A program made the position numbers and the translations under genes. From the NCBI GenBank assembly GCA_009761415.1, contig QUOL01000012.1, forward strand, positions 325,001 to 389,000: a DNA stretch of 64,000 nt. The letters are read 5' to 3'. Each line of letters opens with the position of its first letter. Position 1 is the first letter of the stretch. This document shows, one piece after another, positions 20,126 to 31,600 of this stretch. The stretch is from Sarcomyxa edulis (taxonomy: Eukaryota > Basidiomycota > Agaricomycetes > Agaricales > Mycenaceae). The notes beneath the pieces were generated by a model. The model did not search any database. It was not told the DNA's origin and saw only the letters and a list, made by a program, of their open reading frames with translations.

Positions 20126-22590
20126 TTATCTCGATCATGATCGAGCGAGGCACTTTGTGACCAGGTGACCTTGAAGATTTTCTTTTGTCCTCACTATCCT
20201 ACTACCCTGCTCATCATCAACGTTCAACCTCAACGCCGGCACTTTTCGTTCAACACACGGGTGCAGGGCTCAGCAATTCGGGGAGTATATTGTTAGGCAT
20301 TTGGGAAGTGTGACTTCGAGGCAAGTGACTTGATCTTTGTCTTCATTGCCCGGACCCTTCACGGCCTCTTTGATGCGAGTCGTCACCTGGGATAGATGGT
20401 GCACGACCGATGGACCGCTTTGGTGCGTTTGTAACGCCCTCCAAAATCTGCGCACCCCAAGTCTTCCGGACAAAAACACGATAACTAACATTTTATCCTC
20501 CACACAGTTTCGTCTAACCTTCGCGCTTTCTAAGCGTCATCTGCGTGGATTTTACGCTTTTCGTACCCGATGTCGCACAGCACACCTTCCACTCACTAAG
20601 TCCAAGTGATACACAGGCTCATCGGGCGAGGTTTGTCTTATTCTCCGTCTGTTTCTCTGTGGTGGCAGACCACCTACCCTTAACTTGCATGTTCTACACG
20701 GAATCACCCCTGGGTCCAATAGAACATGCAAGATTCGAGTAGATGCTCTGCAATCCTTTGATTTTTGCCTTGGAAGCTTCGAACCAGACTGACTTCCATT
20801 TCCACACAGCTATGTATGCTTTGAACGTTCGCTCTACGCATCCGAGCTAAGAGTTTTCCCCGTAGAATGACACCATCGTCAAGGCCGTCTGGGCAGCGCT
20901 GCCTTCTTTCTTCGGAGGGACACCCCTACGCGCCGCAGAGTCTCAAGGAGTCACTGACTCTGAGCGCGAGAGACCGCCCCCATTAGCAAGAAGCGCCGTA
21001 CACCCAATCATCTAGATGCCGTTGTCGTCGTAGCTGTTCCCTTACGTGTGTCCCATTTTCGTCCTCCCCGCTATTCTCGTGCAACCTCCACGGATCTGTC
21101 CCTCGGTCGAATGTCAGTCTATACAGAAGGTCATCGATCCTCTCCTTATAAAGGCTGTGTGACTGTTTTACAGCTTTTCCCGCCCTTTGGAGCTCCCTGT
21201 TCGTTTACCGCCGCCCATCAACTACGTCTTCTCTAATGTTGGCATGCTTCTTGTAAGTCTGTCCTCGCCGTTATTGTGTCTCGATCCACTTGCTGATAAA
21301 CCCTTCTAGTCCAGCTCTTCCCGCGCCCCTCTCTTGTCTCGGCTGATTCACCCAGTCCATCTCCACTACGCCGAGCGGGAGTGCGCGAGGCACAACTAAG
21401 CTATCCTAAAGACATCAGTAGCCCTCAAACCTACCTCCCACCTCGGTCTCGTGAGACATCTTCCCGCCGTAGATCCTTCTCGATGCTCAGGTACCTTGCC
21501 ATCGATTTCACCACCTTCGTCCCTTGTTCCTTAGCAGCTACATGAGGTCCCCCAGATGCCCCGTCATTGCCTGTGAGCCCTTTTCATTTGTTTCGTTCGG
21601 TGTACTGTATTAATCCCTCGTCGAAGTTCTGCAATAGGCAAGCTTCGAGTATCATCACGATCTCATTTACACGCTACAGACGCTGATACTCTGCTCCCAT
21701 CATCAGTCGATTATTATCAATATATGCACGAACATCTCGTTTACTTCTGATGCAAGTTATCCATAAAATATTGAATTTGTATCTTGTTATGCACATTTTG
21801 TTCCCTTGTCTTCGCCGGTGGCTCGCGAGACTAAGATTGTCATCTCTCCATTTCTCCGTCCGTCTATCCGTTCATCCCTCGAATACTGTGTGCTTCCATC
21901 GACATAGCATGTGTTCACCAACCTTGTAAGTTGCGAGCATTCGATTTCATGCCAAATTGTGGCTGCAAGAACAAGTAAGCAGACGTGTTACACCGTGTTG
22001 ACACCTGATGATATATATAGAAACTCACTTCGACAGTCTGACAGACAGTCGTTTTTTTCTTTCTCGCAGTTTCTCTTCGTCGTTATAGCTTTAGGATGAA
22101 GAGAGCTAACGACGCACCTGGGGAAACGATAACGTGGAACGAGGGCTTAGAATAGAAGACGAAAAGAATAGATACCTTTGATATCTACATCCTACCAACT
22201 CCCTGGAGCCCTTGACTCTTGAACAGTAGTAGAAGCGCGGTCTTTCTGACGTTGAAACAGCTGAATGGAAGGACGCGCTGTTGTTGGCCAATCGTCGGCT
22301 CTACATGACATGATGTCTTGCCGAATGAGAACGAATGAGCGCAGGTGCGAGGATTTTTCTTGATATACCAGAGAGTGTGCTCGGCTGTAAGCTCAAAATC
22401 AAGGCATCGAATTTGAGAGAGGCAAGCGAGAACTCACTCGGTACTTGGACATCAAGAGCTTGAGAGCTCGACTTCTCAAGTGGGCATCTCCAACGATATC
22501 TGCGAGCCTTCAGAACGAGATGAACGGAATAGACGGCGTACTTGCTACCGTTGGACACCGTTGTACATGGATGCTTACCCCTGAAGATGT
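20126..22590. other. Gene-free stretch
   Basis: No reading frame is supported by a domain or splice chain. A 13-bp perfect inverted repeat, CTTGCATGTTCTA at 20684-20696 with its mirror at 20720-20732, is the clearest structure. Confidence 0.5.
20684..20732. other. 13-bp perfect inverted repeat, 23-bp loop
   Basis: CTTGCATGTTCTA at 20684-20696 is repeated as its reverse complement at 20720-20732. No neighbouring gene explains it. Confidence 0.85.
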
Positions 22591-22591
22591 G

Positions 22592-23089
22592 TTAGGCATT
22601 GTGGGCATGGTGTCGATGTATAGGTTTGATTGTTAGCATGCAAGGACTTCTCAAGCGACGTATGGTCTGTGTTGTGCTAGTTGGCTTGAGGATAACGTCA
22701 GTGAGAAGAAAACATGGTGGAGGGACGTAGTTGGCGTAATTGTCCATGATGACGGCGAGACTATTTGTGGTGAGACAATAAGCTTTGAGATTCATTCCTT
22801 TACAAAATCGCTATGTGACGTGCTTGGATCACAGCAGCCCGGCGACGATAACGAAGATGTTGAGGGGGACAAGGGCGAAGGAGACGGTGCACCATCGCTC
22901 GAGGGCGAGTTTTTCACAATTGAGATACGGTTTTTTGCAGCCATGGAGAATACTGCGGGAATAGGAACTTTGGGAAACGGTGGCTTCAATGAATGGGCTG
23001 AATGAGACAACACTAACCGAATCAGTAAATACACCATCTTTATCGTCTTGCACCTTTGACGCGTGTCGCCGGTGAACACTGATTATCAA
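22592..23089 (-). pseudogene. Broken membrane-protein-like fragment, unrecognised
   Basis: Minus-strand translation gives RWCTVSFALVPLNIFVIVAGLL, a plausible transmembrane segment, then SKHVT, a TAG stop near 22813, and in the same frame RFCKGMNLKAYCLTTNSLAVIMDNYANY. The continuity of sensible sequence across the stop suggests decay of a real gene. The family is not recognised and upstream exons cannot be delimited. Confidence 0.4.
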
Positions 23090-23254
23090 AGCTAGGTGAC
23101 CTGGGTTTAACTCTAGTGTTATCGGTAGAAGACCCGCCTGGATTCGGATATGGGGGAAGTAGAATAGAAAATACAGGCGTCTGGCCTATAAACTGACGTG
23201 GGCTGCCATTGCCTAGTGGGTGGTGGTGGTGATGCATCACAGGCCTAAACCCCT

Positions 23255-23470
23255 CCCGGGATTGTCGGGATCTTGTGAAGACGTCACGAACTCTGCCCAT
23301 AAGTCTATCGAGGAAGAATGTGAGCGAGGAATCGACTTACCTGGAGGTCATATCCCCTCCGAGCCTTGATGCCTGATTTCCTCCACTCAATGCGGCTTGT
23401 ATCCTAGATTTGAGTTAGTACCTGTTATAGGGTTTAAAAAAAAGGTCAGTATAGAGGATAAGCGATAGGA
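23255..23470 (-). repeat. Segment duplicated at 26215-26400
   Basis: On the minus strand both places read a GTGGAGG...GGAGGTAAGTC stretch, about 60 variable bases, then GATCCCGACAATCCCGGGAG. The copies are diverged and in the same orientation. The GGTAAGT word looks like a splice donor, so a duplicated exon of an eroded gene is possible. Confidence 0.5.
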
Positions 23471-23578
23471 CTTATCAAGGTTTGTCGTGGCTAGTGAAAG
23501 AAACCCAAAATTATTGCTGCAATGGGGGAACTCCGTGTATGCGTGGTAGGGTTGACGAAGAGCTGTGAGGTGCTCGTC

Positions 23579-23692
23579 AGTAGCAATCCCGTAGACGAGA
23601 TCCTCAACCCTAGGAATATCAAATTTGCCGAGAGCGGCGTCGATGACGGAGTTGTTGGTGAGGGGAATGCGTTGTTTGTCGACTTCGCCGTC
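23579..23692 (-). pseudogene. RPL7: Ribosomal protein uL30 (RPL7) fragment
   Basis: The minus-strand peptide VDKQRIPLTNNSVIDAALGKF, continuing DIPRVEDLVYGIAT, matches the conserved C-terminal part of cytosolic ribosomal protein L7/uL30. In the family it continues into the NNFLWPFKLS ending. Here it runs into unrelated sequence, and no other RPL7 exon is found on either side. It is a short gene fragment or decayed pseudogene, embedded in a longer open frame (23387-23842). Confidence 0.7.
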
Positions 23693-23744
23693 TCCACTTA
23701 GGGTTAGGGAGTCGCGGGAGAGCGGATCTCGCGTCTGCTGACGA

Positions 23745-23842
23745 GCCATTAGCGTGCGTTTGGCTGGATGCATCGAAAGGAACCCACGGGCATGAAGGAT
23801 GACGCCCTGCGTTTCGAATTTCGCGCAAAGTCGGTCACCCAT
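23745..23842 (-). repeat. Dispersed repeat shared with 14857-14930
   Basis: Minus-strand 23842-23745 encodes KFETQGVILHARGFLSMHPA. The + strand at 14857 encodes the related FKTQGSRLHARGPPSTHPA. The DNA similarity covers about 75 bp, including CATGCCCGTGGG and CATCCAGCCAA. The source gene or element is unknown. Confidence 0.5.
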
Positions 23843-23899
23843 ATCAATGATCGCCCCGAAGCCCCAGAAGAGACCTCACCGACTAGAGAACGGGTGGAT

Positions 23900-25150
23900 G
23901 TACCTCAACTACAGTGAGCAGCGATGATATTCTCAATGACGGGCGAGACGGCGATGTGAGAGAAGTGGGGTGATCGAGCCAAGTCGTATTTCAAGATCTA
24001 CAATGATTCCGCCCCGTCAAACGATTTCCCTGCCGTTTCCTCGTTCTGCTTCAGCTGAGGAGGGTATTCGCCGCTCTCTATGCTGTCCTATGCTTTCTCC
24101 ACCTATAGAAATAAGTGACGCGTCTCTGACGTGTGTTGTTAGCGTGATTTCAGTCAGGAAGCGGCGATGGAGCTCACTCGAATTGCGGGGGTGACTCAGA
24201 GGCCAGAATTTGAGTGGAATACGTTCCTCAATATCGGACGAGAACGATGAGCGTGAGACATTACGGCAAGTGAATATCGAGAGGTTCGAAATAGTAGATG
24301 GCATCTGATATTGGAGAAGCGACGAAGACAGTGTCCAGTGGCTTGCAGAGTGTGGAGGGGAGAGGATGTACAGTGTCCTGCAATGCGGCTAACGCAGGGC
24401 ACTCGGGCTGTTAGTAGGTGAGAGATGAGGAGCGGAGATGCCCCACCCGTCGATGTATGGAGTGGGATTGTGAATTAGGGAGTCCTGAGTGTCGTTTACA
24501 AGGTGCAGATAGTGTAAGTCCCGTCGATGAATCTTGCGAGGCTCACCGGCATCTACATTTACTTTCCCTTTTCCCTGATTCGTTCTTTCTCCGTAAAGCG
24601 TTGAAAAGTATCGAAGAGGGGGGTCATCGTGGAAGACAAGGGAGATGCACTTGAATTTCTATGAGGAGACCGAACACGAGAGATTCTCGGAGTTCCTAGG
24701 TGTAATCTGCAGAATAGTGAGCAATCAATATGCATTAATATTGAGTAGAGAGACTCACACTTGAAGACGAGAGACGAGGACACTTACTTGAGATGGAAAG
24801 AAGTAGAGAAAAGTCGAAGTACTCACATCGACATTGAAGCCACCTTCCGGGTCCATACTCATATGTTCTGGGCTTCTACACGCGATCTTTCTTGTCCAAT
24901 ATATATGTACATATTCTCAGATCATCTCAAGGTGAGAGGAAAGTCGCCATTGGGCGGTCGAAGGTGAATCCCAGTTACGCTTCCTTGATTCATTCAATAC
25001 AGCTACCTGGCTCGAAGTGAGCGCGTCCTACTACTGGTGCCGACGCCCATGGCCATCTGAGTCCGTGATTTACACTATGTAAGTAGAAACCGGGCACTAC
25101 AATGCACATCTATGGAAGACTTGTATTTAGGGATGCATCGTAGTTAGCGT
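23900..25150. other. Gene-free stretch
   Basis: Only short frames without recognisable domains are present. Several GTGAG/CTCAC words look like former splice sites, but no exon chain can be built. Confidence 0.45.
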
Positions 25151-25156
25151 GTCAAA

Positions 25157-26065
25157 ATAGGAACAGAACAGCGAACGCAACACCAAAGATACATAGCGAC
25201 GACGGTGGCGTCGTTCGGTGAGCTCGAAGCAGACGACGCTGTGTTGAACGCCGATCCGGACGATCCAGAGCTCTCGCCTGCACTACTGTAAGTCGAGCAG
25301 CTGAGAGGAGCGGGGACACGGGGTGTGTATGGTATGGTGCTGATGACACCGAGTGATTCAGCGGGCTGGGTGTAGTTCTGAACAACACCAGCAGAGTCGG
25401 TGTAGATACCGGGGTAATCGTGGTTGTCACCGAGGCAAGACTCGAATGTACCGTTCTGCGCGGCGTTTGGGGCATTGTAAGAGCAGCCGATACGATCGTA
25501 GATGTGCTGGCAGAAGTCGGCAGCGTTGGCACCGGCTGGGTCACAGACTGTGAAGGAGAATTGCGATCCACCTATGAAACTGACGCGACGGTCAAAAAGT
25601 CTTGGATTTGAATTTCGTAATTTTGAAAACTCACTTGTGTCATTCGATGACTTGGGTGTACGAGTCGTTTGAGCTGCTCCATGCCGTGGAGTAGACGAGA
25701 CCACCGAGAGGGTTACCACGCTGCGAACAAGTGGATATTAGTATACCGGGGAAGTCATATGTGGCCAAGACCACATGATGTGCAGACAACGAAACACGAC
25801 AGTGACAGCGACAAGCAAGCAGGGAGGGCCAAAGAGCAAGTAGGCTGGGACTTACGAGAGCAGCACCATAGCGATCAAGCGAGTCGTCAGATTGCATGTT
25901 GATGAACGTCTGATCGAGGAAACCAACGACCTGGACGTGATCAAAGGTCTTCATGAACTGAACGCCATGTAACGCGCCAGCGGTAGTGGTACGAGTACGA
26001 CACTACTTTGTCGCCTTCGATCTCGGGAATGGTGGAGTTAGCTTCGCGTGGTGCCCAGAAACAAA
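25157..26065 (-). pseudogene. Macrophage-activating-glycoprotein-like pseudogene
   Basis: The minus-strand exons resemble a secreted, Cys- and Ser-rich glycoprotein family common in agaricomycetes. Blocks in order are FWAPREANSTIPEIEGD (26000-26050), VQFMKTFDHVQVVGFLDQTF (25890-25960), RGNPLGGLVYSTAWSSSNDSY (25650-25720), and a long last exon with FSFTVCDPAG, CQHIYDRIGCSYN, ESLGVISTIPYTPRVPAP and a Ser-rich tail (25157-25575). A frameshift lies near 26010. The expected VIEWH reads VIE-stop-H (TGA at 25640-25642). The signal peptide and first exons are absent. A sequencing error cannot be excluded for a single lesion, but three together indicate a pseudogene. Confidence 0.75.
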
Positions 26066-26214
26066 AGTCTGTCGCGTGAAGTGTTAGTAGCAGCCGCAGC
26101 TGATGACTCTCTAGGCGATATTTTGAAGAGCGAGAATGAGCGAGGGGAAGTCTTCACCCGTCGACGTTTGTCGCCGCAGTTGCAAGTGTGCATGAGCTCC
26201 TCGACCCTAAATTT

Positions 26215-26400
26215 CTCCCGGGATTGTCGGGATCTCTTGAAGGGAACATGAGCCTTACTGTCCGTCATCGATGACTACGATCTGGACAAGGTGAGTGAAG
26301 GATTGACTTACCTCCCCTGCTCCCATGTCCCTCCACTAGATCCTGCTTGCTATTGTATAGTTTAACGATAAAACTTACCAAGTTTTCGTGTGATCCAAGA
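26215..26400 (-). repeat. Second copy of the 23255-23470 segment
   Basis: It shares the GGAGGTAAGTC and GATCCCGACAATCCCGGGAG blocks in the same order and orientation, with many differences between. Confidence 0.5.
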
Positions 26401-26514
26401 GGGCAAAGATTACAACAATACAGATATATTGGGGAACTGCAGGGTGTTTGCGCTAAGTTGACGATATTTCAGTGAGGAAAATTCGGTCTTGGGCGCTGGG
26501 GCCTTTGTCTTGGG

Positions 26515-26935
26515 TGCTGGGGCCAGAAAGATTGAACTGTGATTCGGGTGAGTTGAGCGAAGACTTGCAAGACTGTGGTGGTACTATGGTAGCTGTGGTG
26601 GACGATATCGATGAGGCCTAGGAGGGAGGCGAGACTGTGAGGCGAGACTGGTCGGGCTGTGGAAAGGATTTTGCGGAGCTGTGTGCGTATAGAGTGAGCG
26701 GAGATTTGAACTGTGACCGCAGACTGCGTACACAGTTCAAGCTCCGACGACACAGTCCGCGCTGCTGTGGAAGCTGTGCACAGTCAAATTGAAGCTCCGA
26801 ACGGCTGTGCACAGACTCCGATCACAGTACGGGCTGTGGACAGCACAGTGGCCGGCTGTGGGGAGGACTGTGGTTGGCTGTGGAAGCTGTGTGTGGCCGG
26901 CCCGTGCACTTCCGGAGAGTAGGGACACAGAGCTG
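26515..26935. repeat. Cluster of CTGTG/CACAG words
   Basis: About twenty CTGTG or CACAG pentamers occur in 420 bp, in both orientations, several forming palindromes such as GCTGTGCACAG. The segment is more GC-rich than its surroundings and is preceded by a direct repeat of TTGGGYGCTGGGGCC 36 bases apart. No coding role is seen. Confidence 0.6.
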
Positions 26936-27460
26936 GGGGCTCCGGGGAACTGAGTAGCCGGTAGACGACTGTGTAAATGGCGTCGACACCGCAGCCGGCC
27001 CGCCAAGTGGCGTGGGAAACGCGGTCCTCCTCGAACAATCCTACGTTCGAGGCCACCGTTTGACGTCAATACCTCACGGAATATTATGATGCTGGTACCT
27101 ACATGGCGCTACAGTATGGGGGGTCATTATAACCGAGGGGATTTTTTTAATCTTGACTCTATCTATTTCTACAGGCAATTTAGTGTCATATTTGAGACTT
27201 TTCAGTGAATGACCCATTACACAAGCAATAATGTGGGGGAAACTTGCAGAATTTAGTCATATACTCTCTGAAGTACCCTGATCAAGGCTAGGTACTTTGC
27301 TAAGGGAGGGGATGAGGGGCAAGGGTACTAATTCAGCTCCCAAGTTGCCGAGTGCCCGATTTCTCGGTCCAAAACACCCCTTACTGTGTCCCTTCGTACG
27401 GACGTATAGAGGGTCCGATTACGTAATCCTATCCACGGGATATACTATTTAGAACCCTGG

Positions 27461-28438
27461 CTACAAAACGGTCTCCTCAGAATTTTGAAATTCAAATTCC
27501 TTCCAGGTGTTTTTGGCCAACTGTGTTGGGAATATCGGTGTGGTTTTCTGTGTTGGTAATAATACTAGGGATGTTGTAAACTCCAGGGTTGCAACGAATA
27601 TGACGCTAGAAAGCCTTGATTGAGTACTATATATTGCAAATGAAGAGCCAGGAACCAAATCACCATCATGCGATATAGAATTCCAACCTTGTAGCTCGAT
27701 AGTTTGGCATCCAGAAGTGTTGACTTGATTTTGCCAATAACAAACTCCTGGTTCAGGTTGAATCGGGTGTAGGTGATGTTCAGGAGTGGGAACACACCTT
27801 GAAGAGAGGAGAAACAAGATAATCTTGTAAGTCCTGCTTACTTTCGACGGTCTTCTTTCCGAGAGCACTGGCTAGACTTATAAGGATGAGCTTGTGGGTA
27901 GGCAGCTGCATGGATAAGATAAGTCAATGATGCATTCACTGTGAATCGATGCTATTGACCTGACTATTTGCGATGAATTGATCGCGATCCTCCGTGGACA
28001 TTCCAACATCGTCAGCAAGTTCGGCAGCATACTCTGCAATTCGGACTTTTGAGTTGGGAGACCATTCCAAAAGAGTGTTGTGGTCTTCAGCTCGAGAGCG
28101 ACGGCCCAAGACACTACCTGACGAGTGGTGCGAGGTCTGTCCATTGACATTATGGTCTTGCGAGATTCCAGGCCGATGTGGGCTATTGAGAACAACTTGT
28201 AAAAACAATTGACTTGGAGGAGATGCAGAGATTCATACCTGAATAGGTGGTGACCATTAGAAGGGCTAGATGGAGGAGATATTGATCCAGGACGACGTTG
28301 CAGACCATTCGAGTTTGTCGACTCGGAGTTGCCACCTCGTCCACCTCCTGGGATTTGTTGTTGGACTCCGAGTCGCTGAGAACGCAACTGCTCCAAGCGC
28401 GCTCGCTCAGCATTACCAATACCTGTAAAGAACGACAT
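27461..28438 (-). CDS. Accessory protein gene next to transposase-like gene
   Basis: The start is taken at MSFFTGIGNAERARLEQLRS (28438). The first part is Gln/Gly/Ser/Pro-rich with a short helical, charged beginning. After an intron, SPNSKVRIAEYAAELADDVGM is followed, across another likely intron near 27910-27960, by LPTHKLILISLASALGKKTV and DLQDYLVSPLFK. The 3' exons are uncertain, and the stop may be near 27461 or 27636. It lies 174 bp downstream of, and on the same strand as, the transposase-like gene. A small acidic/helical partner protein next to a CACTA-type transposase is a known arrangement (compare TnpA/TnpD of En/Spm). I infer a role with the transposase but recognise no domain. Confidence 0.55.
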
Positions 28439-28611
28439 TGAGAACTGAAAGAGGGTGGTGCCCTGCGACGTGGCCCAACGCCGCAGGAATTTAAGAAAGT
28501 GGAAGGCAGAAGATTGAACTTGCGTTGTCACGGTCACGCGGACAGCATCGACATTTGGCCGCACATACAAAGTTGAACATAAGGTGTCTTTGCTACGCAC
28601 TACTTAAGTGT

Positions 28612-31600
28612 TTATCTACTACGTTTTCGTCGGTTGAAGAACAGAGGCCTCAGCATTGCCTCATTTTTGATCCGAGAATCATCTTCGACAGCACCCCTTT
28701 TTTTCTTCGATAGACCTCTGCTCTGACCGTCACCCTCGGGTTGTCGTTTCCGTTTGAGCGGTCGAGACTGAGACTCTGTATATGCATGTTGGATCTCCTC
28801 AGCCATAGACTGATTGACACTGTCAATGCTGTCCTCAATATTGCTCTAGATCAGAAATTAATCGAAGTCACGTACTTTGTTCGATAAAATTCCTTGAGAC
28901 GGGCAACGAGGAGGTTTTTCTGACCTGACAGTGGCATGCTATGCTGACGAAGTATCTGCTTGAGAAGATCTATGGTACAATTTTCTCTACACAGAGCATT
29001 AAGGCTGGTTGATTACAGCAAGAAGAACAACCCAACTTACAATGTTTCTGGAACTTTGCTTGCAGCTTGCTTTTTACGAGAAGCAGTGGGTTTGAATATA
29101 GCATCGGCCAAGCGGTCGAACGGAGAGCGTGAATCGATACTGCTGGCTTCAGGCCCATCGTCTTCGGCATTTCCGTTGTCTGCATCTTCCGATGCAAGAG
29201 TCTCTGCCTTGTTACGAATCTGAGCTGCAGCCGCCGCCCGCAAGTTCTGCTGATCAGAAACACGATGAGAATACTTGCGAAGGTGTGCAGGAGTTGCTGC
29301 CCGGATTTGGCGGTAGTTATGGAGCGACTGAGTATTGACAACAAAATGGGAGCTATCGGAATGTTCCATTACAGCGCGCGATCTGGACGTCAGTTCCCGT
29401 TCCTGTTGCAAGTGTTGCATCCCCGCTGGTTTACAGTTTCCAAGCTGGCAATCATGCTGAAGATTCACGGCGGATTCGATATCCTATAGAATGCAGTGTC
29501 AGAAGCATATATCCGCCAAATGAAGAATGAACGTACCTCAGTCTGTAGAACATGATAAACCTCAGAAAGCGACAATGTGGGCATGTCCAGCGCCAGATGT
29601 GGCTGGGCGCCCAGACCAAATTCCTGAACCGTGACTTGCACGTCCTTTATATCGAAATTTGGGAGTGCTGGTACCAGGATCTCGTGAATAAGTCCAAATT
29701 GGAGGGGCGAGAATCTGCCCTGTGTGGACAAAGCGGAATAAAGATAAGAACAGACTGTACGGTCAATGAGAACTTACCCGTTCAATTCTGACAGTTACAG
29801 GTTCTCCACATGTAACTACGTCACCGGAGCAGGCTACAAAACTTTGTGCACGCCGATATGACATGTCGATGGAAGTGGACGGTGGCAGAGAGTTCGGCAC
29901 CAATGCTGCCTTAGAATTTCGCCATGGAATGATGGCGGGTGACGCTCGCGATTTGCTTTTTTGACTGCTTGCAGATTTGACGAACTTGATGATTGTCCCT
30001 TGGGGTACGACTCAGCTCATTAATAGAGGCAGAAATAGATGCAATGCTTACCTGGTGTACGAGTTTTCTTAGTCGGTAACCCTAGCAGTGCAGCATGCTC
30101 AGGATGGTTGAGAATGTGATTGAGGACGTTCTTGCTTGCGCATGTCCATTGCTTCGTTCGAGAGTCTCGCCACCAGCCCCCCGTAGCGATGTGTTTCACT
30201 CTGTCCATTCCAGCAAAACACCAGGCAATATCTCGACTAGGACACAATCGGTTGCTGTATATGGATGCTGCACGAAAAACAGCGTTGTACGCCTCGTACC
30301 GTTCTGTTGAGAAGAGAACGGCGGGCCCAAACCGACGGATGTAGAAAGCAAGATGGAGGAGAAAGTGGAATTTGGGTTTCGAGATAAGGATACTCGGGCT
30401 GCACTTACAGGTTATATTCAGGAAGTCGTCGATGACTTCGTCAAGCTCTTTCTACATGCCAGAAATAAGTGGCGTAAGGTTTCTTCAGATATCGTTGCAC
30501 GTACTGTATATGTTGAGATATCTTCGATCTCCGTATGCCAAAGAAGCACAGTAAGACGGCCTATGATCAGCCAAGCCTCGAGAACTTCCTGGGGAACCAA
30601 ACCAACAACAGCAAAAGCCATTATCTGGGAGATCGTCTTGAAATGCTTTCCGATGAGCCCACCACGATATTGGCACATGTAATCGGCCTGTATTGGCGGT
30701 ACATTGAGACCATCCGCTGAAAGCGAATTGAGGCGTGCTTGGAATATGGAGAAGTTCTTGTTTTTCTCTAGGATGTGAACAGTCTGCGCCCAATAGTACT
30801 TGACAACACCGAGTAAGATAGTGTGTAAGATCTCGGTGGGCGTGTCCTTATGAATATCGACACCTTAAGAAAAAAAATCAGTGTTGCTATCAAATACACC
30901 GATGAAAGAAGAGCCCGTACCGTCCATATCTATGAGAGGATTCGTAATCCCGGCTCCTTGACTTTGATGCTTCTTCAACTCTTCCGTAAGAATCGTTTGA
31001 ACTTCATCCGGGGAACGTGTCGACCCATCGGGAGATGCTTTCCGCAACTCCACTCCCATCTTTACAAGAATGTCTATGATTGGCTGGGCGAGAGAATCTT
31101 TAATTCCTGATGCTCGGACCGCGTCCGTGAGGGTAGTCACAACATTTGGACCTAACGACGTCAATATTTGCTGGAACGTCTCTTCGGCAGTTTCCACCGA
31201 TGTTCGAAGTTCTCCTGCCTGTCTCTCTTGATGAGATACTCCGGGAGCAAGATAAACATGGGTACATACCTTCAAAATGTCCGAAAACCCTTCGGAGGAC
31301 TGTTTCCATTCCTTTGTTCCACCGGCTTTGCATGTACGGCAGAAGTGATTGCAGCCTAAGCCAGCACAGCTAGCTAATTCAGCTTGCATAGGATTATCGC
31401 CAGCATGCAGAAGGGGGTACGGGCGTAACAAAACTTCTTCCCTGGTCTCACAATCGTAGGCCTCGATAGGATCCGAAAAGGCTTCTCTAATGTGTTCTTT
31501 AGCAGGGAAGCTCGAAAGATGTGAAAAGGTACCAACTCTATGGACGCGCGAACACCTTGCATTATCTCCAATGGGGTCGCATGTGGTGACGTCGCTACAA

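Noticed and set aside
26038..26268. Minus-strand frame sharing RSRQSRE with a frame at 23040-23300
   Set aside because: The shared peptide reflects duplicated DNA around GATCCCGACAATCCC, not a demonstrated protein family.
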